From Candidatus Omnitrophota bacterium (GTDB taxonomy: Bacteria > Omnitrophota > Gorgyraeia > Zapsychrales > Zapsychraceae): a DNA stretch of 7,362 nucleotides. Positions within the stretch are counted from its first letter, which is position 1. Each line of letters starts with the position of its first letter. The DNA is taken from the NCBI GenBank assembly GCA_029567025.1, contig JAKQLT010000234.1, positions 1 to 7,362 on the forward strand, written 5' to 3'. Made by a program: the position numbers and the translations under genes. Below, in pieces: positions 1 to 6,396 of this stretch. The notes under the pieces were generated by a model that did not search any database, was not told the DNA's origin, and was given only the letters and a program-made list of their open reading frames with translations.

Positions 1-1
1 T

Positions 2-304
2 CTTAAAATCATTGTGGAGGGAATAGAGTCAATAAAAATATGTCAGCGATATGATTCTGTTATCAATATATTTGTTGAGATTACAGATTATTGTAAATGT
101 CCGTCTAGTTTAGAAATAGTTAAATTAGGCAATAAAAGCAATTGGGATAGAAAAACAATGTTTAATTATTTAAATCAAGAAAGAGATCAAAATCCTAAAG
201 TAGATTTTTCTTTAGATGAAAGGTCTATAGAATATTTTGTAAATTTTAGACCTTTTGAGAAAACAGATATTATTTATAGTGAATTAAATTGCTGCTCTTC
301 ATAA
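2..304 (+). CDS. Hypothetical protein, probable 3' end of a gene cut by the window edge
   Basis: I do not recognise this protein. The frame is open from base 2 to a TAA at 302-304. The first possible start is a GTG at 14 with no Shine-Dalgarno sequence before it, so the gene more likely begins outside the window and this is its last 100 or so residues. The piece is soluble, rich in Asn, Ile, Lys and Asp, has no membrane segment, and ends in a Cys-Cys-Ser-Ser tail. Codon use is strongly AT-biased (ATA, AAT, TTA, AAA), unlike the downstream genes, which use many GCG, CGC and GGC codons. That could mark transferred DNA or a relaxed gene. It might also be a non-coding open frame, since AT-rich DNA of this length can stay open by chance, although a protein-like mix of charged residues argues mildly for coding. 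Confidence 0.4.
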   Translation, partial: LKIIVEGIESIKICQRYDSVINIFVEITDYCKCPSSLEIVKLGNKSNWDRKTMFNYLNQERDQNPKVDFSLDERSIEYFVNFRPFEKTDIIYSELNCCSS

Positions 305-337
305 AAAAGATTATTTTTTTGTTTTATAGCGTTTTCA

Positions 338-362
338 AACTGGTGCCAAAATGGCACCGGTT
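338..362. repeat. Strong inverted repeat between the first ORF and the methyltransferase
   Basis: Two 11-base arms (338-348 and 352-362) surround an AAA loop and pair along their whole length with one G-U wobble. The core is GGTGCCA-AAA-TGGCACC. It lies 34 bases after the stop of the upstream ORF, where a terminator would be expected, but neither strand has a proper T-run after the stem (TTGATTCTTAAAA follows on +). It may be a weak terminator or an RNA-stabilising hairpin, or a protein-binding palindrome. Confidence 0.55.
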
Positions 363-441
363 GATTCTTAAAACGGGGGAGAAGATGAATAAAGATACAG
401 CTTTTTTTATTATTCTCATGAATAAAATATTGCATTATGCG

Positions 442-447
442 TATAAT
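442..447 (+). promoter_or_regulatory. Candidate -10 box for the RlmK-type gene
   Basis: A perfect TATAAT lies 32 bases before the ATG at 480. A start near base 454 would give a leader of about 26 nt that contains the AAGGA ribosome site at 466-470, nine bases from the ATG. The region 16-18 bases upstream (around 418-425) is a poor -35 match, and the upstream TG is one base out of the extended -10 position, so the call rests mainly on the -10 hexamer and its placement. Confidence 0.35.
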
Positions 448-479
448 TTAAATATGATATCCGTCAAGGAAAAATTTTT

Positions 480-1433
480 ATGATAACTCTCGAGCAAACA
501 AAATATCACGCTGAGATTTTATCGAATCGCGTTAAAAAACGTTATGATCATTTAAGAAAGCGTTTCGCGCGTGAAGGCATTGATTGTTTTCGTCTGTATG
601 ATTGGGATATTCCGGAGGTGCGCGCGGTGGTGGATTGGTATGCGGGGCATTTGGTTATCGCGGAATATGAACGCGAACAAACCGGGCCAGAATGGATTTT
701 TCAAATGGCCAAAGCTGTGGCGCAAGTTTTAAGTGTCCCGACGGAGAAAACACATGTGAAAAAACGACGGACTAAAACAGAACAAGGCCCGCGTTATGAG
801 AAATTAAATACCAAAGGCGAACGCATTAATGTCCGTGAACGTCAGTTGCAGTTTTGGGTCAATTTGGATGATTTTCTGGACACTGGATTATATTCGGACC
901 ATCGGGACACACGCGTTATACTTTCGAAATTATCGCAAGGCAAGGATTTCTTAAATTTATTTGCTTATACAGGGGCTTTTACTTGTGCCGCGGCTTTAGG
1001 CGGCGCTAAGACAACAGTGACGGTTGATAGATCAGCGACTTATCAGAGCTGGGCCAAAGATAATTTAGTTTTAAATGGATTGGCGGGCCCGCAACATACG
1101 TTTATTCAGTCAGATGTTTTTAAATATTTAGAAAAGGCGTCCCGGGAAGGCCGTCGTTTTACTTTAGGTTTTATTGATCCGCCATCATTTTTTCAGGACC
1201 AGATGGCCAAATCCTCTTTTGATATGAATCGGGATCATCCGGTGCTGATACGCCATGTTTTAAAAGTTATGGCACCGGGCGCGACAGTTTTTTTCTCAAC
1301 TAATCATCAGCGTTTTGAGCCGCGATTGGAAAATCTGCCTGTGAAGGATTTAAAAGAATTAACGCCGCAAACGATTCCTGAAGATTATCGTAATCGGCAA
1401 GTTCATCGATGTTGGCAGATGACGGCAATATAA
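480..1433 (+). CDS. rlmK: 23S rRNA (guanine-N7) methyltransferase RlmK-type, stand-alone
   Basis: This is a class I SAM-dependent methyltransferase of 317 residues. It aligns along its whole length with the C-terminal (RlmK) half of E. coli RlmKL, which makes m7G2069 in 23S rRNA. Shared blocks include NRVKKRYDHLRKRFAREGI (17-35), FRLYDWDIPE (37-46), WVNLDDFLDTGLYSDHR (126-142), the SAM-binding motif I NLFAYTGAFTCAA (159-171), the acidic end of strand 2 TVDRS (181-185), the motif IV DPPSF (233-237) and the C-terminal NRQVHRCW (305-312). The E. coli protein carries an N-terminal THUMP plus RlmL (m2G2445) half; here the protein starts just before the RlmK linker, so that half is absent. The ATG at 480 has AAGGA nine bases upstream and leaves only a few residues before the conserved region, so the start is credible. 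It could instead act on a related rRNA site (RlmI-like), but the tail and linker favour RlmK. It appears to be transcribed alone. Confidence 0.85.
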   Translation: MITLEQTKYHAEILSNRVKKRYDHLRKRFAREGIDCFRLYDWDIPEVRAVVDWYAGHLVIAEYEREQTGPEWIFQMAKAVAQVLSVPTEKTHVKKRRTKTEQGPRYEKLNTKGERINVRERQLQFWVNLDDFLDTGLYSDHRDTRVILSKLSQGKDFLNLFAYTGAFTCAAALGGAKTTVTVDRSATYQSWAKDNLVLNGLAGPQHTFIQSDVFKYLEKASREGRRFTLGFIDPPSFFQDQMAKSSFDMNRDHPVLIRHVLKVMAPGATVFFSTNHQRFEPRLENLPVKDLKELTPQTIPEDYRNRQVHRCWQMTAI

Positions 1434-1482
1434 GTAAAAAGGTAAAAGGAAAAAGGTAAAAGCTAAAAGCTTAAAGGTTGAA
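1434..1482. repeat. Degenerate tandem heptamer array
   Basis: Seven consecutive 7-base units follow the rlmK stop codon directly: GTAAAAA, GGTAAAA, GGAAAAA, GGTAAAA, GCTAAAA, GCTTAAA, GGTTGAA. The consensus is GGTAAAA and the units drift progressively away from it toward the right. The array fills most of the gap before the YhcH-family gene. It contains no hairpin and no convincing ribosome site. It resembles the short tandemly repeated heptamers known from intergenic DNA of some bacteria, such as cyanobacteria. Confidence 0.7.
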
Positions 1483-1492
1483 ATATAATCAA
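1478..1492 (+). promoter_or_regulatory. Candidate -10 box with overlapping dyad for the yhcH-ars unit
   Basis: A perfect TATAAT sits at 1484-1489, 20 bases before the ATG at 1510, so a transcript would start near 1496. A short dyad, TTGA (1478-1481) and TCAA (1489-1492) separated by seven bases, overlaps it. No good -35 hexamer lies 16-18 bases upstream, because the heptamer array occupies that position. An activator or repressor site over a weak promoter would fit metalloid control, but the dyad is only four bases per arm and could be chance. Confidence 0.3.
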
Positions 1493-1509
1493 AGACGAAA
1501 AAAGAAAAA

Positions 1510-2004
1510 ATGATTTTCGATAGAATAGAAAATTTAAAATTATACGCGCAAATTCCGTATATAAAAGACATCATACAATTTATTAAAGAAAAAGATTGTT
1601 TGTCTCTCTCCGTCGGAGAAATTCCTATTAGAGGAAAAGACCTTTTCGTGCGAGTGGCTGAATATGTAACGTCGCCTTCTGTGGAGAGGCGTTTGGAGGC
1701 GCATCATATTTACGCAGATGTGCAATGTGTTGTTTCAGGGGTTGAGATGATGGGCTTTTCTACACAAAAGAATTTAGCTGTATTAACAGCGTATGATAAA
1801 AAAGAAGATATAGAATTTTTAGAAACGCCAAAAGATAAAAACAGCGTTATCGTTTATCCCAACGAATTTGTTGTTTTTTTGCCCTATGAACCGCATCAGC
1901 CCGGATGCCTTTATCAAAAGGCTACAACGGTTAAGAAGCTTATTTTTAAAGTAAAATGGATTTCTTCCTTTGAAAATGATGCAGGGCGAAGCGGGATTTT
2001 TTAA
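1510..2004 (+). CDS. YhcH/YjgK/YiaL (DUF386) family protein
   Basis: A 164-residue protein of the DUF386 beta-sandwich family, which includes E. coli YhcH, YjgK and YiaL and EbgC. Members are associated with sugar or sialic acid handling, with mutarotase/anomerase-type roles proposed. Visible hallmarks are the typical start MIFDRIENL, the metal-ligand region E63-x-H65-H66-Y-x-D70-x-Q72, the following G77-x-E79, and the late PNEFVVFLPYEPHQPGC block (117-133) with H129. The last 15 or so residues after KVKW run past the usual family end. The start fits family alignments, although only A-rich sequence and no clear Shine-Dalgarno precedes it. The next gene (DUF318 permease) follows after 27 bases with no terminator, so this sugar-type protein seems to head the arsenic cassette. 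Substrate cannot be told from sequence. Confidence 0.8.
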   Translation: MIFDRIENLKLYAQIPYIKDIIQFIKEKDCLSLSVGEIPIRGKDLFVRVAEYVTSPSVERRLEAHHIYADVQCVVSGVEMMGFSTQKNLAVLTAYDKKEDIEFLETPKDKNSVIVYPNEFVVFLPYEPHQPGCLYQKATTVKKLIFKVKWISSFENDAGRSGIF

Positions 2005-2031
2005 GATAAAAAATAATAAGAAAGAAATTTT

Positions 2032-3006
2032 ATGTTAGAAGGATTCACCTTGTTTGCGGATTGGCTGGTCTACGGTGTTTTAAAGATGCCGAAAACTTCT
2101 CAAGCCGCGCTGAGTTTTCATTTTTTTATTGAGGATATCATAAAAATATTTGTTTTGTTAATTCTTATGATTTATGTGATTGGCTTTATGCGCGCTTCTT
2201 TGAATATGGATGCTGTCCGTCGGTATTTATCAGGGAAAAATCGTTTTCTTGGTTATGTCTTGGCTTCTTTGTTCGGCGCGGTGACGCCTTTTTGTTCTTG
2301 TTCCAGCATTCCTTTATTTTTAGGTTTTACGCAGGCACGGATTCCTTTGGGCATTACTATGGCGTTTTTAATAACATCTCCTATGGTCAATGAAGTTGCG
2401 GTTGTGCTTTTAGGCAGTTTATTGGGATTAAAATTCATGTTGCTTTATGTGTCTTTAGGGATTTTATCTGGAATATTCGGCGGATGGTTTTTTGATTTTA
2501 TTCGTGCCGAGAAATATTTATTGCCGTTAAACGATAATATTGTTTCCAGAGGTCCTTTTAAAAAATATGGAACAGAAGATTTGATCTTAACGTTATCTGA
2601 TCGGCATATGTTCGCGACATATGAACTTAAAAATATTCTTCGTCGTGTTTGGAAATGGATTTTTTTAGGCGTTGGATTAGGCGCGTTATTGCATGGTTAT
2701 GTCCCGGATGGATTTATCAGCCGATATTTTGGCGGAGAGTGTTTTTGGAAGGTTCCGGCTGTCGTTTTAATTGGCGTTCCTCTTTATGGCAACATACAAG
2801 GCGTTATTCCTATTGCGCAGACTTTGATTGAAAAAGGGTTGCCCATTGGAACCGCGATTGCTTTTATGATGAGTTTATCCTGCGCGAGCATTCCAGAATT
2901 TATGATGTTAAAACAGGTTATGCGCTGGCGGTTACTTTTGATATTCTTTTTATTATTGCTTTTTTTATTTACCCTGTGCGGTTGGATTTTAAATATTATT
3001 TTTTAA
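2032..3006 (+). CDS. DUF318/ArsP-like permease (metalloid or organoarsenical efflux)
   Basis: A 324-residue integral membrane protein of the DUF318 permease family. Known members include ArsP, which exports trivalent organoarsenicals, and heavy-metal exporters related to SO_0444. About eight hydrophobic helices are visible, at roughly 36-54, 72-98, 108-130, 136-157, 205-221, 241-258, 270-291 and 300-323. The family signature is GAVTPFCSCSSIPLFLGF (82-99) with C88 and C90, followed by SPMVNEVA (116-123). The second half carries the internally related block VPLYGNIQGVIPIAQ (249-263) and MSLSCASIPE (280-289). A hydrophilic linker (about 158-200) separates the halves. It is 27 bases after the YhcH-family gene and 13 bases before acr3, so co-transcription with the arsenite exporter and arsenate reductase is likely. 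This supports arsenic as substrate, but it could instead move another soft metal. The ATG at 2032 has only a weak ribosome site (AAGAAAG). Confidence 0.8.
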   Translation: MLEGFTLFADWLVYGVLKMPKTSQAALSFHFFIEDIIKIFVLLILMIYVIGFMRASLNMDAVRRYLSGKNRFLGYVLASLFGAVTPFCSCSSIPLFLGFTQARIPLGITMAFLITSPMVNEVAVVLLGSLLGLKFMLLYVSLGILSGIFGGWFFDFIRAEKYLLPLNDNIVSRGPFKKYGTEDLILTLSDRHMFATYELKNILRRVWKWIFLGVGLGALLHGYVPDGFISRYFGGECFWKVPAVVLIGVPLYGNIQGVIPIAQTLIEKGLPIGTAIAFMMSLSCASIPEFMMLKQVMRWRLLLIFFLLLLFLFTLCGWILNIIF

Positions 3007-3008
3007 TT

Positions 3009-3015
3009 AAGGAGG
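3009..3015 (+). promoter_or_regulatory. Strong ribosome binding site of the ACR3 gene
   Basis: AAGGAGG lies four bases before the ATG at 3020. The other genes of the cassette have much weaker sites, so the exporter is probably translated at a higher rate than its operon partners. Confidence 0.75.
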
Positions 3016-3019
3016 TTGT

Positions 3020-4192
3020 ATGGACAGAGCTGTTTTTCAAGATCGCAAATTGAATTTTTTTGAAAAATATCTTACCGTTTGGGTTTTTGTTTGTATTCTT
3101 TTGGGAATCGTATTAGGCAAAATCGCGCCTCAAGCGGCACAATTTTTAGACGGGATAGCGATTAATATTAATGGAGCGCCGGTTGTTTCCATCCCTATCG
3201 CGATTTGTTTGTTTTTTATGATGTATCCGATTATGGTCAAAATTGATTTTGCCGAAGTCATCAAAGCGGGAAAATCTCCGAAACCTGTTGGATTAACACT
3301 TTTTGTGAATTGGCTCATTAAGCCATTTACGATGTATGCCGTTGCATTATTTTTCTTGGGATTTCTCTTTAAAGGATTTATCGGCGAGGAAGCGGTTGAT
3401 TTAGTCAAGCTTCCTCCGGGCGCAGATTGGGCTATTGGTTCTATTTATGGCTCTGGCATGGTCGTCATGCATGAAGGTGTTAAAATGCTTCAAGTGCCTT
3501 TATGGCGCAGTTATTTCGCCGGATGTATTTTGCTTGGCATTGCGCCGTGTACGGCTATGGTTTTAGTTTGGGGATTTTTATCTAAAGGAAATGATGGACA
3601 TACGTTAGTCATGGTTGCGATCAATTCTTTAACGATGTTATTGCTTTATGGTATGTTAGGCGGATTTCTTTTGGGTGTTGGCAAGATGCCGGTTCCTTGG
3701 CAGGCGTTGTTGTTATCGATCGCTATTTATGTGGCTTTACCTTTAATCGCTGGATATTTTTCAAGACAATGGATTATTGGACATAAAGGGATTAATTGGT
3801 TTAATCAAAAATTTTTGCATATTTTATCTCCGGTTTCTATCGTCGCTTTACTTTGTACACTTGTTCTTTTATTCTCTTTTAAAGGTGAAATTATTTTATC
3901 GCAACCTCTAACTATTTTATGGATAGCCATGCCGCTTTTTATTCAAACATGTTTTATTTTTTTTCTGACTTATTGGATGGCGAAGAAGTTGCGTTTAAGT
4001 TATGCAGACGCGGCGCCGTCCGCATTAGTTGGGGCGAGCAATCATTTTGAAGTCGCTATTGCGACCGCGACTATGCTTTTTGGGCTTTCATCGGGCGTGG
4101 CTTTAGCAAAAGTCGTCGGAGTTCTTATTGAAGTCCCGGTTATGCTTATGCTTGTGCGCGTTTGTTTAAAAACACAATATTGGTTTAAATAA
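3020..4192 (+). CDS. arsB: ACR3-family arsenite efflux transporter
   Basis: A 390-residue inner-membrane arsenite exporter of the ACR3 type (BART superfamily; named arsB or acr3 in bacteria, unrelated to E. coli ArsB). It should expel the arsenite made by ArsC using the membrane potential. About ten helices are visible. Diagnostic blocks are CLFFMMYPIMVKID (63-76), the TM4 motif LGIAPCTAMVLVW (172-184) with C177, which corresponds to the cysteine essential in studied ACR3 proteins, GHTLVMVAINSLTMLLLYG (193-211), ALVGASNHFEVAIA (335-348) with E344, and GVLIEVPVML (367-376) with E371. Unlike the common short loop before TM4, residues about 118-160 form a long insertion containing LPPGADWAIG and VVMHEGVKMLQVPLWRSY. 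The start has a near-perfect AAGGAGG at 3009-3015, four bases from the ATG, and is the best ribosome site in the cassette. It lies 13 bases after the permease gene. Confidence 0.93.
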   Translation: MDRAVFQDRKLNFFEKYLTVWVFVCILLGIVLGKIAPQAAQFLDGIAININGAPVVSIPIAICLFFMMYPIMVKIDFAEVIKAGKSPKPVGLTLFVNWLIKPFTMYAVALFFLGFLFKGFIGEEAVDLVKLPPGADWAIGSIYGSGMVVMHEGVKMLQVPLWRSYFAGCILLGIAPCTAMVLVWGFLSKGNDGHTLVMVAINSLTMLLLYGMLGGFLLGVGKMPVPWQALLLSIAIYVALPLIAGYFSRQWIIGHKGINWFNQKFLHILSPVSIVALLCTLVLLFSFKGEIILSQPLTILWIAMPLFIQTCFIFFLTYWMAKKLRLSYADAAPSALVGASNHFEVAIATATMLFGLSSGVALAKVVGVLIEVPVMLMLVRVCLKTQYWFK

Positions 4193-4221
4193 AAAGAATT
4201 TTAAAAGGAAAAGTGAATTTT

Positions 4222-4632
4222 ATGAAAAAACGTGTTCTTATTTTATGTACAGGAAATTCTTGCCGTTCGCAAATGGCGGAAGGCATTTTGCGTTATTTAG
4301 CGGGCGATAAATTCGAAGTCTTTAGTGCTGGCACAAAACCATCAGAAGTGAATAAAACAGCGATAAAAGTGATGAAAGAAATAAACATTGATATTTCCTC
4401 ACATCGTTCAAAACATGTGAATGAATTCCGAAATCAAAAATTTGATTATGTGATTACGGTGTGTGATAACGCCAAAGAATCTTGCCCTTTTTTCCCTGGA
4501 GCGACAAAAATTCTCCATTTTCCTTTTCCTGATCCGCCTCACGCAGAAGCTGAAAGTGAGTCTGTTTTAAATGAGTTCCGTAAAGTCCGAGATATGATTT
4601 TGAAGAAATTTGAAGAATTCGCGACTTTTTAA
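4222..4632 (+). CDS. arsC: Arsenate reductase, thioredoxin-coupled low-molecular-weight phosphatase type
   Basis: A cytoplasmic arsenate reductase converting arsenate to arsenite, which ACR3 then exports. From the ATG at 4222 it has 136 residues, close to the usual 130-140. The phosphatase-like loop C9-TGNSC-R15 (CX5R) gives the nucleophilic Cys9. C81 and C88 in VCDNAKESCP form the relay of the thioredoxin-dependent S. aureus/B. subtilis type. D104 in FPDPP is the family's general acid. This is not the glutaredoxin-coupled E. coli type. A GTG at 4213 in the same frame would add Met-Asn-Phe, but it lies only three bases from the AAGGA site (4205-4209). The ATG is twelve bases away and matches the family N-terminus MKKRVLILCTGNSCRS, so I prefer it. 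It is the last gene of the ars cassette. No thioredoxin or arsR gene is present in the window. Confidence 0.93.
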   Translation: MKKRVLILCTGNSCRSQMAEGILRYLAGDKFEVFSAGTKPSEVNKTAIKVMKEINIDISSHRSKHVNEFRNQKFDYVITVCDNAKESCPFFPGATKILHFPFPDPPHAEAESESVLNEFRKVRDMILKKFEEFATF

Positions 4633-4642
4633 AATCTTATTA

Positions 4643-4671
4643 TTGGACATTTTAAAGAATATCGTTAGAAT
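4643..4671 (+). promoter_or_regulatory. Candidate sigma-70-type promoter for the radical SAM gene
   Basis: TTGGAC (4643-4648) and TAGAAT (4666-4671) are separated by exactly 17 bases. The -10 matches consensus at five of six positions and the -35 at three. A start near 4678 leaves a leader of about 25 nt before the ATG at 4703. No terminator is visible between arsC and this point, so the site could supplement read-through from the ars genes. Confidence 0.4.
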
Positions 4672-4702
4672 ACAAGGAAACATTTAAGAGAAAAGAGATG
4701 AA

Positions 4703-6277
4703 ATGCTTGATAAAAATAAAAAACGATATCGTTTAAGAATTATTGTGCCAGCGTTTCCCGCCTTTAATGTGTATTCTTATATTGCGGATAAAACTACGGC
4801 TTTAGGCCCGGTGTGGGTCGCGACCTGCGCGAATAAATTGAACAATTGGGATGTGGAAGTGATTGATGAAAATAATTTACGCCTTCATGGTCCGCGCGCT
4901 GAATTTGGGGCTGATCACGAATATTTGCAAAAAATTCGTCCGGCAGATGTTGTCGGCTTTTATGGCGGGCTGACCTCAACCGTTCCACGTCTGTATCAAT
5001 TAGCAAAATTTTATAAAAACAAAGGATGCATCACTTTAGGCGGCGGCCAGCATTTTTTAGATGAGAATACACAAGAAGGCCTTGAGAATCATCTGGATTA
5101 TATTATGCATGGTGAAGGAGAAGATACGATTCAGGAGTTGCTAACGGCGTTTGAAAATCAAAATGATGTCCAGAAGGTAAAAGGGATTTCTTATCTGAAA
5201 GATGGTAAAGTTTTTTCGACGGCTGAACGCGAAAAAATTGAAGATTTTGATAAATATCCTCTTCCGGATTTTTCTTTGGTGCGTTATGCCAAAATAAAAA
5301 TGTTTCCGGTAAGCCGTATTCGTGGATGTGGGATGCATTGTGAATTTTGTACCGTGAAAGATGAAATCCGCTGCGCTTCCGCGGATCGACTGATGGAGCA
5401 AATCAGTTTGGCTGTTGAAAAACATGATGCCCGCCATTTTTTTGTGGTTGATGATCTTTTTGGCCAACAACGCGCCGAGACTCTTCGTTTTTGTCAGATG
5501 CTTAAGGATTATCAACAGCGGATTAACATACGTTTGGATTTAGCGGTCCAGATTCGTTTGGATAAGGCGCGTGATTCTGAGCTTCTTTTAGCCATGCGTC
5601 AAGCAGGAATTAATATTGTGTGTATTGGCATAGAATCTCCTATTGAAGAAGAATTGCAGATGATGAATAAGCATTTGAAAAGTGAAGATATGATTAGGCA
5701 GATTAGTATTTACCATAAATTCGGATTTATGGTACATGGGATGTTTATTTTTGGGTATCCACCGAAAAAAGATTTTCCTTTTAAAATTACCATTGAAGAA
5801 CGCATCAAACGTTACCGTGATTTTATTAAAAAAGCACGCATTGATACGATTCAAGTTTTATTGCCAGTGCCATTACCAGGAACGGAATTTCGAGATCGGT
5901 TAAAGAAACAAAATAGAATTTATCCGAAAGAGCGGATTGGCTGGGAATATTACGACGGGAATTTCCCTTTATTTGAACCGGATGCCCCTGATACGCCCGA
6001 AGCGATGCAAGAAGCGATTAAGCAAATTATGGGGAAATTTTACCGTTTCAGGTATGTTTTTATGATTGGCGTTAACGTTATCTTGTTTCCGGCTATTCTT
6101 TTTTATTTTCATAATATTCAAGAGGGATGGCGACCGTGGTATCGTCAATGGCGTAATCATTTAGTTCGCGTGGCGGGCTGGATTACGATGCGCGGATGGA
6201 AAACAGCTTTTAAGAAAGATTCGTTTAGTGATAATTTGCAAAAAGCAAAAAGAGATTTAAAGACGGTAAAAAAATAA
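4703..6277 (+). CDS. B12-binding-type radical SAM protein of unknown substrate
   Basis: A 524-residue radical SAM protein with the architecture of the cobalamin-binding subgroup. Residues about 10-150 form the Rossmann-like B12-binding region: LRIIVPAFPAF near the start, VEVIDENN (51-58), ADVVGFYGG (81-89), LGGGQHF (112-118) and HGEGEDTIQELL (136-147). The usual DxHxxG cobalamin-ligand motif is absent, as in many relatives. The iron-sulphur motif is RGCGMHCEFCTV (207-218), giving C209, C213 and C216 (CX3CX2C). The SAM-barrel features VVDDLF (248-253) and IGIESP (308-313) follow, then MFIFGYP (347-353) and LLPVPLPGT (386-394). After about residue 445 there is an extra tail with a hydrophobic stretch (451-468) and a Trp/Arg-rich basic end, suggesting membrane association. 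The start has only a weak GAGA-type site. The strong terminator at 6300 closes the unit. The reaction cannot be named from sequence; methylation or another radical modification are both possible. Confidence 0.85.
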   Translation: MLDKNKKRYRLRIIVPAFPAFNVYSYIADKTTALGPVWVATCANKLNNWDVEVIDENNLRLHGPRAEFGADHEYLQKIRPADVVGFYGGLTSTVPRLYQLAKFYKNKGCITLGGGQHFLDENTQEGLENHLDYIMHGEGEDTIQELLTAFENQNDVQKVKGISYLKDGKVFSTAEREKIEDFDKYPLPDFSLVRYAKIKMFPVSRIRGCGMHCEFCTVKDEIRCASADRLMEQISLAVEKHDARHFFVVDDLFGQQRAETLRFCQMLKDYQQRINIRLDLAVQIRLDKARDSELLLAMRQAGINIVCIGIESPIEEELQMMNKHLKSEDMIRQISIYHKFGFMVHGMFIFGYPPKKDFPFKITIEERIKRYRDFIKKARIDTIQVLLPVPLPGTEFRDRLKKQNRIYPKERIGWEYYDGNFPLFEPDAPDTPEAMQEAIKQIMGKFYRFRYVFMIGVNVILFPAILFYFHNIQEGWRPWYRQWRNHLVRVAGWITMRGWKTAFKKDSFSDNLQKAKRDLKTVKK

Positions 6278-6299
6278 TTATTGTTTGAATAATTTTTTT

Positions 6300-6338
6300 A
6301 AGGCAGAGCGTTAAGATCCTCTGCCTTTTTTGTTTTTT
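6300..6338 (+). terminator. Rho-independent terminator after the radical SAM gene
   Basis: A perfect 9-bp stem (AAGGCAGAG at 6300-6308 with CTCTGCCTT at 6319-6327) encloses a 10-base loop and runs into two T6 runs split by one G (6326-6338). It lies 22 bases after the stop codon and should end the transcription unit that includes the radical SAM gene and possibly the ars genes. Confidence 0.92.
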
Positions 6339-6360
6339 AAGGGAGCTTTAAAAATTTTTC

Positions 6361-6390
6361 TTGCCAAAACGAAAAAAGAGAGTATATAGT
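6361..6390 (+). promoter_or_regulatory. Candidate promoter of a small RNA
   Basis: TTGCCA (6361-6366) and TATAGT (6385-6390) are 18 bases apart; an overlapping TATATA at 6383 gives 16. The site begins just 22 bases after the preceding terminator, so it cannot belong to the upstream unit. A transcript would start near 6397. Confidence 0.45.
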
Positions 6391-6396
6391 GAAACT

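Noticed and set aside
352..367. TGGCACC followed by GGTTGATT as a sigma-54 (-24/-12) promoter
   Set aside because: The -24 half matches, but the -12 element should read TTGC and reads GATT; the TGGCAC is explained by the palindrome.
289..483. A 64-codon ORF on +, including a 32-codon version from an ATG at 385 after GGGGGAG, whose TGA overlaps the rlmK ATG as ATGA
   Set aside because: The overlap looks like translational coupling, but the peptide is low-complexity and AT-driven, the ribosome site is only three bases from the ATG, the frame crosses the palindrome at 338-362, and a TATAAT lies inside it. A leader peptide is not excluded, only unsupported.
5141..5515. A 124-codon antisense ORF inside the radical SAM gene
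   Set aside because: It is a shadow frame: the + strand carries unmistakable radical SAM motifs over the same bases.
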